This document shows, piece by piece, positions 1 to 9,359 of a stretch of 19,169 nt of DNA. Made by a program: the position numbers and the translations under genes. The notes under the pieces are model-generated. The model had not been told where the DNA came from. It saw only the letters and a program-made list of their open reading frames with translations, and did not search any database. Positions within the stretch are counted from its first letter, which is position 1. Each line of letters begins with the position of its first letter. The DNA comes from Hyphomicrobiaceae bacterium UBA2767 (GTDB lineage: Bacteria > Pseudomonadota > Alphaproteobacteria > Rhizobiales > Methyloligellaceae): the NCBI GenBank assembly GCA_002352635.1, contig DEIT01000175.1, positions 1 through 19,169 of the forward strand. Direction: 5' to 3'.

Positions 1-528
1 GAGTGCCTGAACGCCCCAAACGGCGACTCCAAAAAAGAAGGCGTAGAGGCAGGGCAGAAGTTCCTCGATCTCGTGACTTTCTACTCCCAGAACCTGGCAG
101 TTCCACGCCGCCGCAATCCCGCGAACCCGGAAACCCTCGCAGGTAAGAAGCTGTTTTACGACTCTGGATGTGCCGCCTGTCACCAGCCGAAGTTTGTCAC
201 CGGTGAGATGCCTGACCAACCACATCTCTCAAACCAGCTCATCTGGCCCTACACGGACTTGCTGCTGCATGACATGGGCAAAGGGCTTGCCGACAACCGG
301 CCCGAAGGCGTGGCCAATGGGCGTGAGTGGCGTACCGCGCCTTTGTGGGGCATCGGTCTCACGCCTACCGTCAACGGCCACAGCTTCTATCTGCACGACG
401 GGCGCGCGCGCAGCCTCAAGGAGGCGATCCTCTGGCATGACGGAGAAGCGCGCTCGGCGCGCGACGCCTTTGCTTCTCTTTCGAAGGAAGATCGTGACCG
501 CCTGCTTGCTTTTGTGAAGTCTCTGTAA
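1..528 (+). CDS. Di-haem oxidoreductase (DUF1111 family), C-terminal part, 5' truncated by the window
   Basis: The reading frame is open from base 1, so this is the last 175 residues of a larger periplasmic c-type cytochrome; the true start lies upstream. A covalent haem site CAACH is encoded at 169-183. It is followed by the segment DLLLHDMGKGLAD and the conserved region WRTAPLWGIG...HDGRARSLKEAI. These are hallmarks of the C-terminal haem domain of the DUF1111 (thiol oxidoreductase-like, MauG/cytochrome peroxidase-related) family. Family members usually carry two haems, so the first is presumably off-window. In proteobacteria the family commonly sits with imelysin (periplasmic iron-linked M75 peptidase-like) genes and a DUF1513 gene, and a DUF1513 gene follows here through a TAATG overlap. 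A role in periplasmic iron handling is inferred from this association; the biochemical activity is unknown. Confidence 0.9.
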   Translation, partial: ECLNAPNGDSKKEGVEAGQKFLDLVTFYSQNLAVPRRRNPANPETLAGKKLFYDSGCAACHQPKFVTGEMPDQPHLSNQLIWPYTDLLLHDMGKGLADNRPEGVANGREWRTAPLWGIGLTPTVNGHSFYLHDGRARSLKEAILWHDGEARSARDAFASLSKEDRDRLLAFVKSL

Positions 529-1427
529 TGGCGCATTGGAGAGAACTTTGCCGGTTTTCACTGATTGTGGTTCTTGTCGTCGGCACATTTGCTATTTCCT
601 TCGGTGCCAACGACACCCGACAATCCGTGATGTTTACATCCGCGGAGGACCGGCATTTCTATGGGCATGGCGCGTTCTCACCCGATGGCCGGTTGCTTTA
701 TGCGACCGAGAATGACTATGAGGGCCGGCGCGGCGTGATCGGCGTGCGCGATGCAACCGACGGGTATCGCCAGATTGGCGAGTTCAGCTCAGGCGGTATC
801 GGGCCCCATGACATTGCCATGCTGCCGGGTGGCCGGACGCTGGTGGTTGCGAATGGCGGTATCGAAACGCACCCTGACTATGGCCGCGAGATACTCAATC
901 TTGCGACCATGGTGCCAAACCTCACCTATATCGATGTGGAAACGGGTGATCTGCTTGAACGTCATGAGTTCCCGAAAGACTTGCATCGCCTTTCCATTCG
1001 CTACCTCTCGGTGGCAGAGGGCGATTCAGTGGTGTTCGGCTGCCAGCACAAGGGGGCGAAGAACGAGCAGCCCATCCTTATTGGATTTCACAGGCGCGGT
1101 GAACAGTTGCGTGTTGCAGAGATTCCAGACCATGCCAACGCGCGCCTTAAAGGTTATGTCGGCTCGATCAGCACAGACCGGTCGGGAACAATCGCTGCAG
1201 CCACATCGCCGCGTAGCGGTGTAGCGCTCTATCTGGATGTGCCAGGAAAGCGGTTTCTTGGGATCAACGATTTTGCTGATGCAAGTGGAATTGCGGCACG
1301 CAAAACCGGCCCCGGCTTTGTGCTGACGAGTGGGACCGGACGTGTGGTGCAGGCAAGACATGATGGCCTTGTCTCTCTGAGTGAAAATGCTTTTGCGTGG
1401 GATAACCACGTCACGGTGATCGCCTAG
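528..1427 (+). CDS. DUF1513 family periplasmic beta-propeller protein, N-terminally short
   Basis: A 299-residue protein whose ATG overlaps the TAA of the preceding cytochrome gene (TAATG), so the two are translationally coupled. Residues about 9-26 form a hydrophobic export signal without a twin arginine. The motif HFYGHG at residues 43-48, then FSPDGRLLYATEND, GIGPHD, LVVANGGIETHPD and LNLATMVPNLTYID match the DUF1513 family, a beta-propeller family linked to imelysin loci. As I recall the family, members are longer and carry roughly another propeller segment before the RHFYGHG motif, often behind a Tat signal; here the motif follows almost directly after the signal peptide. The product is therefore short at the N-terminus, or uses a different architecture. 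No function is established. The C-terminal WDNH motif is present, so the 3' end looks complete. Confidence 0.85.
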   Translation: MAHWRELCRFSLIVVLVVGTFAISFGANDTRQSVMFTSAEDRHFYGHGAFSPDGRLLYATENDYEGRRGVIGVRDATDGYRQIGEFSSGGIGPHDIAMLPGGRTLVVANGGIETHPDYGREILNLATMVPNLTYIDVETGDLLERHEFPKDLHRLSIRYLSVAEGDSVVFGCQHKGAKNEQPILIGFHRRGEQLRVAEIPDHANARLKGYVGSISTDRSGTIAAATSPRSGVALYLDVPGKRFLGINDFADASGIAARKTGPGFVLTSGTGRVVQARHDGLVSLSENAFAWDNHVTVIA

Positions 1428-1448
1428 CGGTTACTTAATTCCCATGCG

Positions 1449-1898
1449 TTAGACAGCGAGCACGCTGCCCACCTGTTCCAATAACTCTTTGCCATCGGTT
1501 TTGATGAGGTTCTTCGCCAGTTCGCCGTGGATCCTGTCGGTTACGTATTTCGAGAGTTCCCGGCGTAAATCGCCAAGCGTCGCAGGCGCTGCGACGATAA
1601 CCAATCGGTCGAATTCCCCCGCCTTTATCGCCGCTTCAATTTCTTCTGCTATTTCGCGATGAAATTCCTGTTTGGCGTGGCGCTTGGCATCAGTCGGCGG
1701 CTCCATCGCGTGACGCCCTTCACCGCCGGAATCGAACGTCCGTCCCGGACGGTCGGCATCAATCTCGCTGCTTGGCTGAAGATCCAAATCGCGAGCGTAT
1801 TTTTCAACTTCGGCGATGCCATGCCCGGGACCATTGTTGAGGTACACGCGCGCATGGGCTCCATCGGCAACCAGAATGCATGTCTTGATGGGTTTCAT
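1449..1898 (-). CDS. Host-attachment family protein (baeRF-like)
   Basis: A 149-residue cytoplasmic protein of the 'protein required for attachment to host cells' family, which is related to the bacterial eRF1-like (baeRF) domains. Supporting segments are the opening KTCILVADGAHARVY, the central GEGRHAMEPPTDAKRH, and the strand RLVIVAAPATLGDLRRELS. I place the start at the ATG at 1898 because a near-perfect ribosome site (AGGAGGT, complement of 1906-1912) lies 7 bases upstream; the frame is open 23 codons further but without such a site. The family is widespread in Rhizobiales and its name comes from an Agrobacterium phenotype; its molecular role is not settled. It is convergent with the DUF1513 gene (21-base gap) and lies downstream of korB on the same strand, separated by 109 bases that probably hold its own promoter. 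Confidence 0.85.
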   Translation of the reverse strand: MKPIKTCILVADGAHARVYLNNGPGHGIAEVEKYARDLDLQPSSEIDADRPGRTFDSGGEGRHAMEPPTDAKRHAKQEFHREIAEEIEAAIKAGEFDRLVIVAAPATLGDLRRELSKYVTDRIHGELAKNLIKTDGKELLEQVGSVLAV

Positions 1899-1970
1899 GA
1901 CTGGGACCTCCTGTCCGTTCACGGGTCGAGCAGTGTCATCGGAGATTGTGAGGAAAACAAGAGTCACGCA

Positions 1971-1984
1971 TTGACTTCCGTCAA
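1971..1984. promoter_or_regulatory. Short inverted repeat TTGAC-N4-GTCAA upstream of the host-attachment gene
   Basis: A perfect 5-base inverted repeat with a 4-base spacer lies between the end of korB and the start of the host-attachment gene. On the minus strand the TTGACG of this element could also serve as a -35 box, but I cannot find a good -10 box at the right distance. It may be an operator or chance. There is no T-tract, so it is not an intrinsic terminator for korB. Confidence 0.2.
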
Positions 1985-2007
1985 ACTGACTGACTGTGCC
2001 TCTAGTC

Positions 2008-2985
2008 TCAGAGTATCGCCTTCAGGGTTTCGCGGTCCCAGTCGCCCTTTGTGCCTGTAAAACCTCGCGCCTCGGTAAAATGCGGTGTCTCTTCCGCATA
2101 AATTACTCCAAGCGGAACAGGAAACCCAGGTTGCTCGAGTTGCGCCAGCGCAAAAGCGTGATCGATGTTCGTTTCTTCGTGGACCGCAACTTCAGCGTCG
2201 CTGTTGAGGCTCGCAATCTCGGCTACCTCAAAGGCGCCGGTTTGTTCATTGAAGACGAGCCCTTTGTCATTGTCTTTGCCAAAGACCATGGGCTTCCCGT
2301 GTTCCAGGCGCACAGTGACATTCTGGGACTTGGAACGGTCATTGATCGCACCGAATGCACCGTCATGATAGACGATGCAGTTTTGCAGGATTTCAACAAA
2401 TGAGGCGCCCTTGTACCCGTGAGCACGCTTTAGGACTTCCGGCAAATGGGTCTGCAGCGTGTCCGCTCCACGGGCAACGAATTTAGCTCCTGCGCCCAGC
2501 GCAAATCGGGCTGCATTGACGGGCTGTTCCACAGAACCGTTGGGGGTGCTGGGCGAGCGCGTGCCGACAGGAGATGTCGGCGAATACTGCCCCTTGGTCA
2601 GCCCGTAGATGGCATTGTTGAACAGCAGAAGATTGAGATCGATGTTGCGGCGGAGCGCATGGAGCGTGTGGTTGCCGCCAATCGACAGGAAATCGCCATC
2701 GCCGCCGACCACCCAGACGTCGAGGTTGGGATTGGCGAGTTTCACGCCCGTCGCGACCGCGGCCGCGCGACCGTGAATGGTGTGGAAGCCGTATGTGGAG
2801 AGATAATATGGAAACCGTGCTGCGCAGCCGATGCCGGCGACAAACACAATCTCGTCGGGAGAGCGGCCGATATCGGCAAGTACGCTCTTGACCACTTTCA
2901 GTATGGCGTAGTCACCACACCCCGGACACCAGCGCACTTCCTGGTCAGTTTCGAAATCACTTGGTTTCAACTGCATGACATTCAT
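2008..2985 (-). CDS. korB: 2-oxoglutarate:ferredoxin oxidoreductase subunit beta
   Basis: The thiamine diphosphate and [4Fe-4S]-carrying subunit (325 residues) of the CoA-dependent oxidative decarboxylase that converts 2-oxoglutarate to succinyl-CoA and reduces ferredoxin. Cys20 and Cys23 (CPGCGDY), Cys54 (GIGCAARFPYY) and Cys203 match the four cluster ligands known in the family. GGDGD at 94-98 with NNAIYGLTKGQ at 123-133 forms the thiamine-diphosphate/Mg site. The segments RFPYYLSTYGFHTIHGR and SIGGNHTLHALRRNI closely resemble my recollection of the mycobacterial, oxygen-tolerant KorB, which favours 2-oxoglutarate as substrate. The start is set at 2985 because this ATG overlaps the TGA of korA in an ATGA arrangement. 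The frame is open 28 codons further upstream, but that would overlap korA deeply. It is the last gene of the ferredoxin-korA-korB set. Confidence 0.95.
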   Translation of the reverse strand: MNVMQLKPSDFETDQEVRWCPGCGDYAILKVVKSVLADIGRSPDEIVFVAGIGCAARFPYYLSTYGFHTIHGRAAAVATGVKLANPNLDVWVVGGDGDFLSIGGNHTLHALRRNIDLNLLLFNNAIYGLTKGQYSPTSPVGTRSPSTPNGSVEQPVNAARFALGAGAKFVARGADTLQTHLPEVLKRAHGYKGASFVEILQNCIVYHDGAFGAINDRSKSQNVTVRLEHGKPMVFGKDNDKGLVFNEQTGAFEVAEIASLNSDAEVAVHEETNIDHAFALAQLEQPGFPVPLGVIYAEETPHFTEARGFTGTKGDWDRETLKAIL

Positions 2986-4853
2986 GACTGTGACGCCTCT
3001 GACCGCTTGACGAATTCTTCCTTCAGGTCGGACACATGGAAAGGCTGACCGGTGACCTGAGAAATGCACTCGACGGGCTTGAGAAATTCACTGCGAAGGA
3101 TCGAGCAGAGCTGACCCGTATTGAGCTCTGCGGTCACGGCGCGCGGGAAGCGCTCGAGCAGCTCTTTCACGCCGCGCGGCAACGGGTTCAGATGGCGCAG
3201 ATGGAGATGGGAGATGCGCTTACCGTCCGCGTTCAGCTCTTTTACTGCCTGCGCGATTGCGCCGTAGGTCGATCCCCAGCCAATAACGAGCAGGTCACCA
3301 TCATCCGGGCCGTCTTCAAGTTTCACCTCAGACCATCGATCTGCAAGCCGGCGAATTTTCTCGGCTCGCAGGCGGGTCATCTCCTGATGATTGTCCGGGT
3401 CGTATGAAATGTGACCGCTGCCGCTTGATTTTTCGATGCCGCCGATGCGGTGCGCGTGCCCCGGTGTGCCTGGCGCGACCCACGGACGGGCAAGCGTCTC
3501 GGGATCGCGAGAGAAGGGCTCGAAATCCTCGCCATTGGCTTTGTGTTCCGGCCAGTCAATATCGGGTATCGCGTCAATGTCCGGCAATTCCCAATCCGAC
3601 GCGGCGTTCGCCAGATAGGCATCCGACAGAACGATAACCGGGCTCATGGTCTGAATAGCCGTTCGTGCGGCCTCAATCATAATCCAGAAGCATTCGTCGG
3701 GTGTCGCCGGTGCCAGGACCGGAAGTGGCGCTTCTCCGTGGCGGCCGTAAATTGCCATCGTGAGGTCGGACTGTTCGGGCTTGGTCGGCATGCCCGTTGA
3801 TGGCCCGCCTCGCTGTACGTCGATCACGATCAGCGGCAGTTCGACCGCCACGCCAAGTCCGATGGCTTCGGTTTTGAGGGAGAGCCCCGGACCGGAACTC
3901 GCGGTAATTCCGATCGAGCCGGCGTAGGAAGCACCAAGTGCCGCAGAAACGGCTGCAATTTCGTCTTCGGCCTGAAACGTCCGGATGCCTGCATCGAAAC
4001 GGGCAAGTGCATGCAGCAGAACAGAGGCCGGAGTGATGGGGTATGAGCAGTAGACTACATCGCGCTTGCCGAGTGCTGAGATTGCGGCAATGCCATAAGC
4101 CATAGCCTGCGTCCCGGAAATGATCCTTGATGCGGCCTTGTGTTTGGCAATGCGCGGCTCCGCGAAATCGCGGATGGCCGACAGCTCAACCGTCTCGCCA
4201 TAGGCGTGACCGGCCTTCATTGCCATGATGTTCGCGTCGGCCACTTCCGGCGTCTTCCTGAATTTTGAATTCAGCCAGTCTTCGGTGGTACTGAGAGGCC
4301 GGCCGAACAGCCAGTAAACGAGGCCGAGCACCCAGAAGTTTTTCGCCCGGGTCGCCTGTTTGCGGCCAAGCTCCAACGGTGCCAGCGCCTCGATGGTGCG
4401 TTTAACCACGTCTGCAGTGATGACCTGAAAGGCGTCAAGCGTCCCGTCTTCGAGAGGATTGGCCTCAAGCTTCGCCTTTTTCAAACCTCGTGCGTCGAAA
4501 TGGGTTTCATCGGCAATAAGCAATCCGCCGGGCTTGAGGTGCTGAAGGTTTGTCGTTAACGCTGCAGGATTGAAGGCGACCAGAACGTCAGCCTTGTCGC
4601 CGGGTGTGAGAACTTCATCTGAGGCGAACTGAATTTGATATGCGGAGACGCCAAACAGTGTGCCGGCGGGCGCCCTGATTTCGGCGGGGTAATCCGGAAA
4701 CGTCATGAAGTCGGATTTTGCATCCGCGGTGGATTTCGCAAACTCCGAACCAGCCAACTGAATACCATCGCCGGAATCTCCGGCAAATCGCACCACCAGT
4801 GGTGGCGTACGCGCGGAATCTGGCGCGTCGGAAACGACTGCTGTGTCAGCCAT
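2982..4853 (-). CDS. korA: 2-oxoglutarate:ferredoxin oxidoreductase subunit alpha (fused gamma-alpha)
   Basis: The catalytic partner of KorB, 623 residues, with the gamma domain fused at the N-terminus as in other two-subunit 2-oxoacid:ferredoxin oxidoreductases. Residues about 18-190 form the gamma domain, opening with the glycine-rich FAGDSGDGIQLAG. The alpha part follows, with YPITP at 271-275 (substrate carboxylate contact in the family), an acidic AEDE at 295-298, SSGPG at 319-323 and QRGGPSTGMPT at 347-357. The C-terminal third carries the transketolase-C-like domain (LLVIGWGSTYGAI, then LNPLP). The length is normal for the fused form. The gene begins 27 bases after the ferredoxin stop and ends in a 4-base ATGA overlap with korB, so the two subunits should be made in equal amounts. 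Confidence 0.95.
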   Translation of the reverse strand: MADTAVVSDAPDSARTPPLVVRFAGDSGDGIQLAGSEFAKSTADAKSDFMTFPDYPAEIRAPAGTLFGVSAYQIQFASDEVLTPGDKADVLVAFNPAALTTNLQHLKPGGLLIADETHFDARGLKKAKLEANPLEDGTLDAFQVITADVVKRTIEALAPLELGRKQATRAKNFWVLGLVYWLFGRPLSTTEDWLNSKFRKTPEVADANIMAMKAGHAYGETVELSAIRDFAEPRIAKHKAASRIISGTQAMAYGIAAISALGKRDVVYCSYPITPASVLLHALARFDAGIRTFQAEDEIAAVSAALGASYAGSIGITASSGPGLSLKTEAIGLGVAVELPLIVIDVQRGGPSTGMPTKPEQSDLTMAIYGRHGEAPLPVLAPATPDECFWIMIEAARTAIQTMSPVIVLSDAYLANAASDWELPDIDAIPDIDWPEHKANGEDFEPFSRDPETLARPWVAPGTPGHAHRIGGIEKSSGSGHISYDPDNHQEMTRLRAEKIRRLADRWSEVKLEDGPDDGDLLVIGWGSTYGAIAQAVKELNADGKRISHLHLRHLNPLPRGVKELLERFPRAVTAELNTGQLCSILRSEFLKPVECISQVTGQPFHVSDLKEEFVKRSEASQS

Positions 4854-4880
4854 AGGTCTCGATCTCGTGGGCAGGCTACT

Positions 4881-5213
4881 CTAGGCGGAAGCCGGCGCTG
4901 GGGAAATATAGTCCATTTTATCCCGTTTGCCGGACCATTTTTCTGCATCCGCTGGCGGGTCCTTCCGCTCAGTGATGTTGGGCCAAATTTCGGAGTATTT
5001 TTGGTTCAACGCAACCCATTTCTCCACACCCGGCTCTGTATCGGGGACAATCGCCTCTTCGGGGCATTCCGGTTCGCATACGCCGCAATCGATACATTCG
5101 TCCGGGTGGATGACGAGCATATTCTCGCCCTCGTAGAAACAGTCGACCGGGCACACCTCGACGCAGTCGGTAAATTTGCAATTTATGCAGGCTTCCGTAA
5201 CGGCGTACGTCAT
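4881..5213 (-). CDS. fdxA: 7Fe ferredoxin (3Fe-4S/4Fe-4S), FdxA type
   Basis: A 110-residue cytoplasmic ferredoxin. Cysteines at 9, 12, 17, 21, 25, 40, 43, 46 and 50 reproduce the spacing of Azotobacter ferredoxin I shifted by one residue: Cys9, 17 and 50 would bind the [3Fe-4S] cluster and Cys21, 40, 43 and 46 the [4Fe-4S] cluster. The C-terminal extension of about 55 residues is also typical of the FdxA family. A purine-rich GAGAGAAAG lies just before the ATG. The gene is 67 bases downstream of the DUF934 gene and 27 bases upstream of korA on the same strand. It is the obvious electron acceptor of KorAB and a possible donor to the neighbouring sulfite reductase; both partnerships are inferred from position. 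Confidence 0.93.
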   Translation of the reverse strand: MTYAVTEACINCKFTDCVEVCPVDCFYEGENMLVIHPDECIDCGVCEPECPEEAIVPDTEPGVEKWVALNQKYSEIWPNITERKDPPADAEKWSGKRDKMDYISPAPASA

Positions 5214-5280
5214 CTGTCTTTCTCTCGAATACGGCTCTTATAAGCAGGTATATGGCAGATTTCGCTTGCCGCTGTAGATA

Positions 5281-5815
5281 TTAGATAGGCAGCGATTGCT
5301 CCACCGCAAGAGCACAATTTGATGTATTTGCCAACGGTCGTGCAGCCTGCAATTTGTCGCGGGTCTTCTGGGTTCCGCCGTAGCCACGCTGATAGGCAAG
5401 CGCCATGGAATTGGCGGCCTTGTTCCAGACGTCCAACGACTGGTCAGCGGCGACTTCAAACGCGTCGAAACCGACCTGAAGCAGGAATCCTGCCTGATCG
5501 GCAAGAACATTGCCCGTCGCACGCAGCTCGCCGGTATATCCTTGCTTGGTTCGCAACTGACGTGCCTGTGAATAGGCGCGGCCATCTGTGAAGGCGGGAA
5601 AGTCGAGCGCGATCAGATCAAGATCGTCCAGGTGGGCTGTAACTTCCTGTGGATCTACGGTGTTCTCAATTGCAATGCCGGTCCTACCCGAACGCGTCCT
5701 GATTTGATCAATCTCGGCGAGAAACCGTTCAAGGGCTACGATGACATCGCCCTGTTCTGGGAGTGGAGCATCGTCTTCCAGAACTTGCCAGGTATCATCG
5801 GCAATCTGTCCATTC

Positions 5816-5829
<14 letters not shown>
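5281..5829 (-). CDS. DUF934 family protein, sulfite-reductase-associated
   Basis: A 182-residue soluble protein of the DUF934 family, recognised from the block LDFPAFTDGRAYSQARQLR (residues about 75-93), then GELRATGNVLADQAGFLLQVGFDAFEV. The family is almost always encoded directly after a CysI-type reductase in proteobacteria, which suggests a helper role in sulfite reduction, though its biochemistry is not established to my knowledge. The ATG at 5829 is well supported by an AAGGAGG ribosome site (complement of 5835-5841) 5 bases upstream, and it overlaps the end of cysI by 14 bases. No cofactor-binding cysteine pattern is visible: only one cysteine is present, near the C-terminus. Confidence 0.9.
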
Positions 5830-7471
<1,642 letters not shown>

Positions 7472-7483
7472 CTGAACCGGCCT

Positions 7484-7813
7484 CTAGCTCGCCAACGCCA
7501 ATTGCCCGTTGGGCCTGGTGTTAAATGTGACCTGAACACTTGGCCCCGCAATTCGCCTGCGCTCACGGAATTCCACCGGAACAGGACCGGCTTCGGTTTC
7601 CTCAATCTCAATCAGATACGGATCGACAATGTCGTTCGACCGGATCGCCGGCAGAGCGCATGCTTCGAGGTCTGTTGCCTCTTCTTCAGAGCGAGCAAAC
7701 TGTGCGTTCTCGATGCTCGTCAGCCAGACGTTGTCGTTGCTGAGAAAGACGGCCATGCCGTCACTGAGCTGATTAGCCGTCAGAACCTGAGGGCCCGTGA
7801 TCTTCTTTGCCAT
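7484..7813 (-). CDS. DUF2849 domain-containing protein
   Basis: A 109-residue soluble protein. The opening KKITGPQVLTANQLSDGMAVFL and the following NDNVWLTSIENA match the DUF2849 family, which in alphaproteobacteria is encoded directly before the CysI-type sulfite reductase. Its function is unknown; conservation of position suggests a small accessory role in sulfite reduction or its control. It is the first gene of the run DUF2849 - cysI - DUF934. The gap to cysI is only 12 bases and contains the cysI ribosome site. Its own ribosome site is weak (GGGAT, about 10 bases from the ATG). Confidence 0.85.
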   Translation of the reverse strand: MAKKITGPQVLTANQLSDGMAVFLSNDNVWLTSIENAQFARSEEEATDLEACALPAIRSNDIVDPYLIEIEETEAGPVPVEFRERRRIAGPSVQVTFNTRPNGQLALAS

Positions 7814-7877
7814 GTTGAGAGTATCCCGCTATCCAACCTTGGTGGCTCGATGGAGCGATTCCAATTTTCTGTTTGAT

Positions 7878-7907
7878 AGAATATTTTTCTTTTTTCGGGA
7901 AAATCAA
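7878..7907 (-). promoter_or_regulatory. Candidate sigma70-type promoter of the DUF2849-cysI operon
   Basis: On the minus strand TTGATT (complement of 7902-7907) and TATTCT (complement of 7878-7883) are separated by 18 bases, with an A-rich spacer. The -35 box matches 4 of 6 consensus bases and the -10 box 4 of 6. It lies about 65 bases upstream of the DUF2849 ATG in A+T-rich sequence. The placement is sensible, but the call rests on consensus matching only. Confidence 0.4.
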
Positions 7908-7936
7908 GCTCAGATAATGGAATAAAAAACTACTAA

Positions 7937-7956
7937 TCGGTCTATATAGGTATCGA
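7937..7956. promoter_or_regulatory. Candidate operator: TCG-N14-CGA imperfect palindrome with CTATATAG core
   Basis: The 20 bases TCGGTCTATATAGGTATCGA have symmetric ends (TCG and CGA), and an 8-base palindrome CTATATAG (7942-7949) lies inside. The element sits about 30 bases upstream of the candidate -35 box of the cysI operon, a position suited to an activator. The regulator is not identified; a sulfur- or cysteine-responsive factor would be expected but is not encoded in this window. Confidence 0.25.
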
Positions 7957-8128
7957 AAACTAACAGTGCCCCAATTTAAGTCGCTGTGTTACGGCACGGT
8001 CGGTCAAAGTGCAATTCCACACTCATTTTCATGAAATCCAGCTCACATTTCTGCGAGTTTGGCGGGCACGAAAGATTGGCCACGTTTTTTGTTCGCGGCA
8101 GTTTGGCTTTAGCCCTGAATATTAATGC

Positions 8129-9355
8129 TCACCCGCCGTCGGCATCAGCCCGATCGATCACGCTGGTTCCATCCTCCACCCGGTCGCTTGGGTGCAGAAT
8201 CACCCGGGCGCTGGGGTCCAGCCCTTCGAGTATTTCCGCCTCTCTCGTGTTGCGTTGCCCAATCTTGACCGGCGTGACTTTGGCTGTTCCATCCTGCACC
8301 TGGAACACAGCCCAATCCTGCGCGCTTCGGAAGAGCGCGCTGAGCGGCACTTTCACCGCATCCTCAGAGTCCCAGACCGTAATGCGAACGAACACACGAA
8401 AATCGTGGCCGAGGTGGGGCATTTCGTCCTTCGGGATGGTCAGGTCGAGAATGGTGTTGACCCGCTGCTCTTCAATACCGAGTGCGGAAACCTTGGTGAA
8501 TCCGGCCGGATCAATGCGCCGCACACGTGCGCTGAGCGGCTTCAGGCCACCCCAGCCTTCGATAACGGCGTCTGCTCCGGCTTTCACCTTGACCGCATCG
8601 GTCGACAAAAGATCGACGACGATCTCCAGGTCCTTCGGATCGCCGATCCTGACCAGCGGTTCTCCGGCTTTGACGATCTGCTCGCTCTCCTTGTCGATAC
8701 GCAGGACACGCCCGCTCACGGGCGCACGGACCTCGACGCAGCACGAACCGTCCTCAAGTTTCTTGCGATCTTCCTCGGGCCCGATCAGGCGGGCCTTGGC
8801 GCTCTCCAGTTCCTGTTTGCGCAATTCCAGATTGGCGTGAGCCTGTGCGAGGGCGGATTTGCGCACCTCGACATCGAGCGTTGCTTTTTCCAGAGTGCGT
8901 TGTGAGACGGTGCCGCGTTCGGCCAGGGACTCTGCGCGCTTCAGGTCGCTTTCGGCGAATTTCAGCTCCGATTCCGCGCGGAGAATTTCGGTTTCGGAGT
9001 GCCGCACCGATGCCACGGCGGCGGCGACGCTCGCCTGCAGTTCACGACGAGTGCGGATGTCGAGGAAGGAAGGATCGCTCGGCTCAATAATGGCAAGCAG
9101 GCTTTTGTCCTTCTCGACCACATCCCCCACCTCGCGCGGTGAGCGCAGCACCTTCCCGTCAATCGGGGTCGAGACTACATAGATCTCGCGAATACGCGTC
9201 TCGCCCTCCTCATCAACCGTGACCGTTAGTGGTCCCTTGCCGATGACCGCTGTGTCCACAAGGACGGGCTGCGGCAGCATTGCGTAAACGAACATGCCAA
9301 CCACCGCGAGCATGACTGCGCCGCCAATGATGCGTTTGATCCAAGTTGCGTTCAT
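8129..9355 (-). CDS. HlyD/RND-type periplasmic adaptor (membrane fusion protein) of an ABC exporter
   Basis: A 408-residue membrane-anchored adaptor. Residues about 8-28 form a single N-terminal transmembrane anchor. A lipoyl/barrel-sandwich half follows (STPIDGKVLRSPREVGDVVEKD, about 62-83), then a long charged alpha-helical hairpin (about 103-200) rich in Glu, Arg, Ala and Leu. The second lipoyl half is VEVRAPVSGRVLRIDKESEQ (about 207-226), followed by beta-barrel and membrane-proximal domains. It would bridge the inner-membrane permease to an outer-membrane channel. It starts 4 bases after the permease stop, so it is the third gene of the ATPase-permease-adaptor operon. No TolC-like outer-membrane gene is present nearby, so a channel encoded elsewhere must be shared. 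The substrate cannot be told from sequence. Confidence 0.92.
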   Translation of the reverse strand: MNATWIKRIIGGAVMLAVVGMFVYAMLPQPVLVDTAVIGKGPLTVTVDEEGETRIREIYVVSTPIDGKVLRSPREVGDVVEKDKSLLAIIEPSDPSFLDIRTRRELQASVAAAVASVRHSETEILRAESELKFAESDLKRAESLAERGTVSQRTLEKATLDVEVRKSALAQAHANLELRKQELESAKARLIGPEEDRKKLEDGSCCVEVRAPVSGRVLRIDKESEQIVKAGEPLVRIGDPKDLEIVVDLLSTDAVKVKAGADAVIEGWGGLKPLSARVRRIDPAGFTKVSALGIEEQRVNTILDLTIPKDEMPHLGHDFRVFVRITVWDSEDAVKVPLSALFRSAQDWAVFQVQDGTAKVTPVKIGQRNTREAEILEGLDPSARVILHPSDRVEDGTSVIDRADADGG

Positions 9356-9359
9356 GGGC

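Larger units (their letters stand above)
7814..8128. other. 315-base intergenic region before the cysI operon
   Basis: There is no credible gene here on either strand. The half nearest DUF2849 (about 7860-7980) is strikingly A+T-rich compared with the surrounding coding sequence and contains the promoter and operator candidates listed separately. The other half (7981-8128), which follows the stop codon of the HlyD-type gene, shows only a weak 4-base stem (GGCTTTAGCC, 8105-8114) and a 10-base palindrome TTTCATGAAA (8027-8036). I see no convincing intrinsic terminator for the exporter operon. Confidence 0.6.

Noticed and set aside
2446..3048. Plus-strand open frame opposite korB and the end of korA
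   Set aside because: No domain is recognisable, and the opposite strand encodes all expected KorB cluster and thiamine motifs.
5237..5244. CTTATAAG palindrome upstream of the ferredoxin gene as promoter or operator
   Set aside because: It is only 8 bases long, and no matching -35 box was found at a suitable distance.
8105..8114. GGCTTTAGCC as terminator of the exporter operon
   Set aside because: The stem is only four base pairs and no T-run follows it on the minus strand.
7986..8840. Long plus-strand open frame opposite the HlyD-type gene
   Set aside because: It is serine/arginine-rich with no recognisable domain and lies antisense to a well-supported adaptor gene, so it is a frame shadow.
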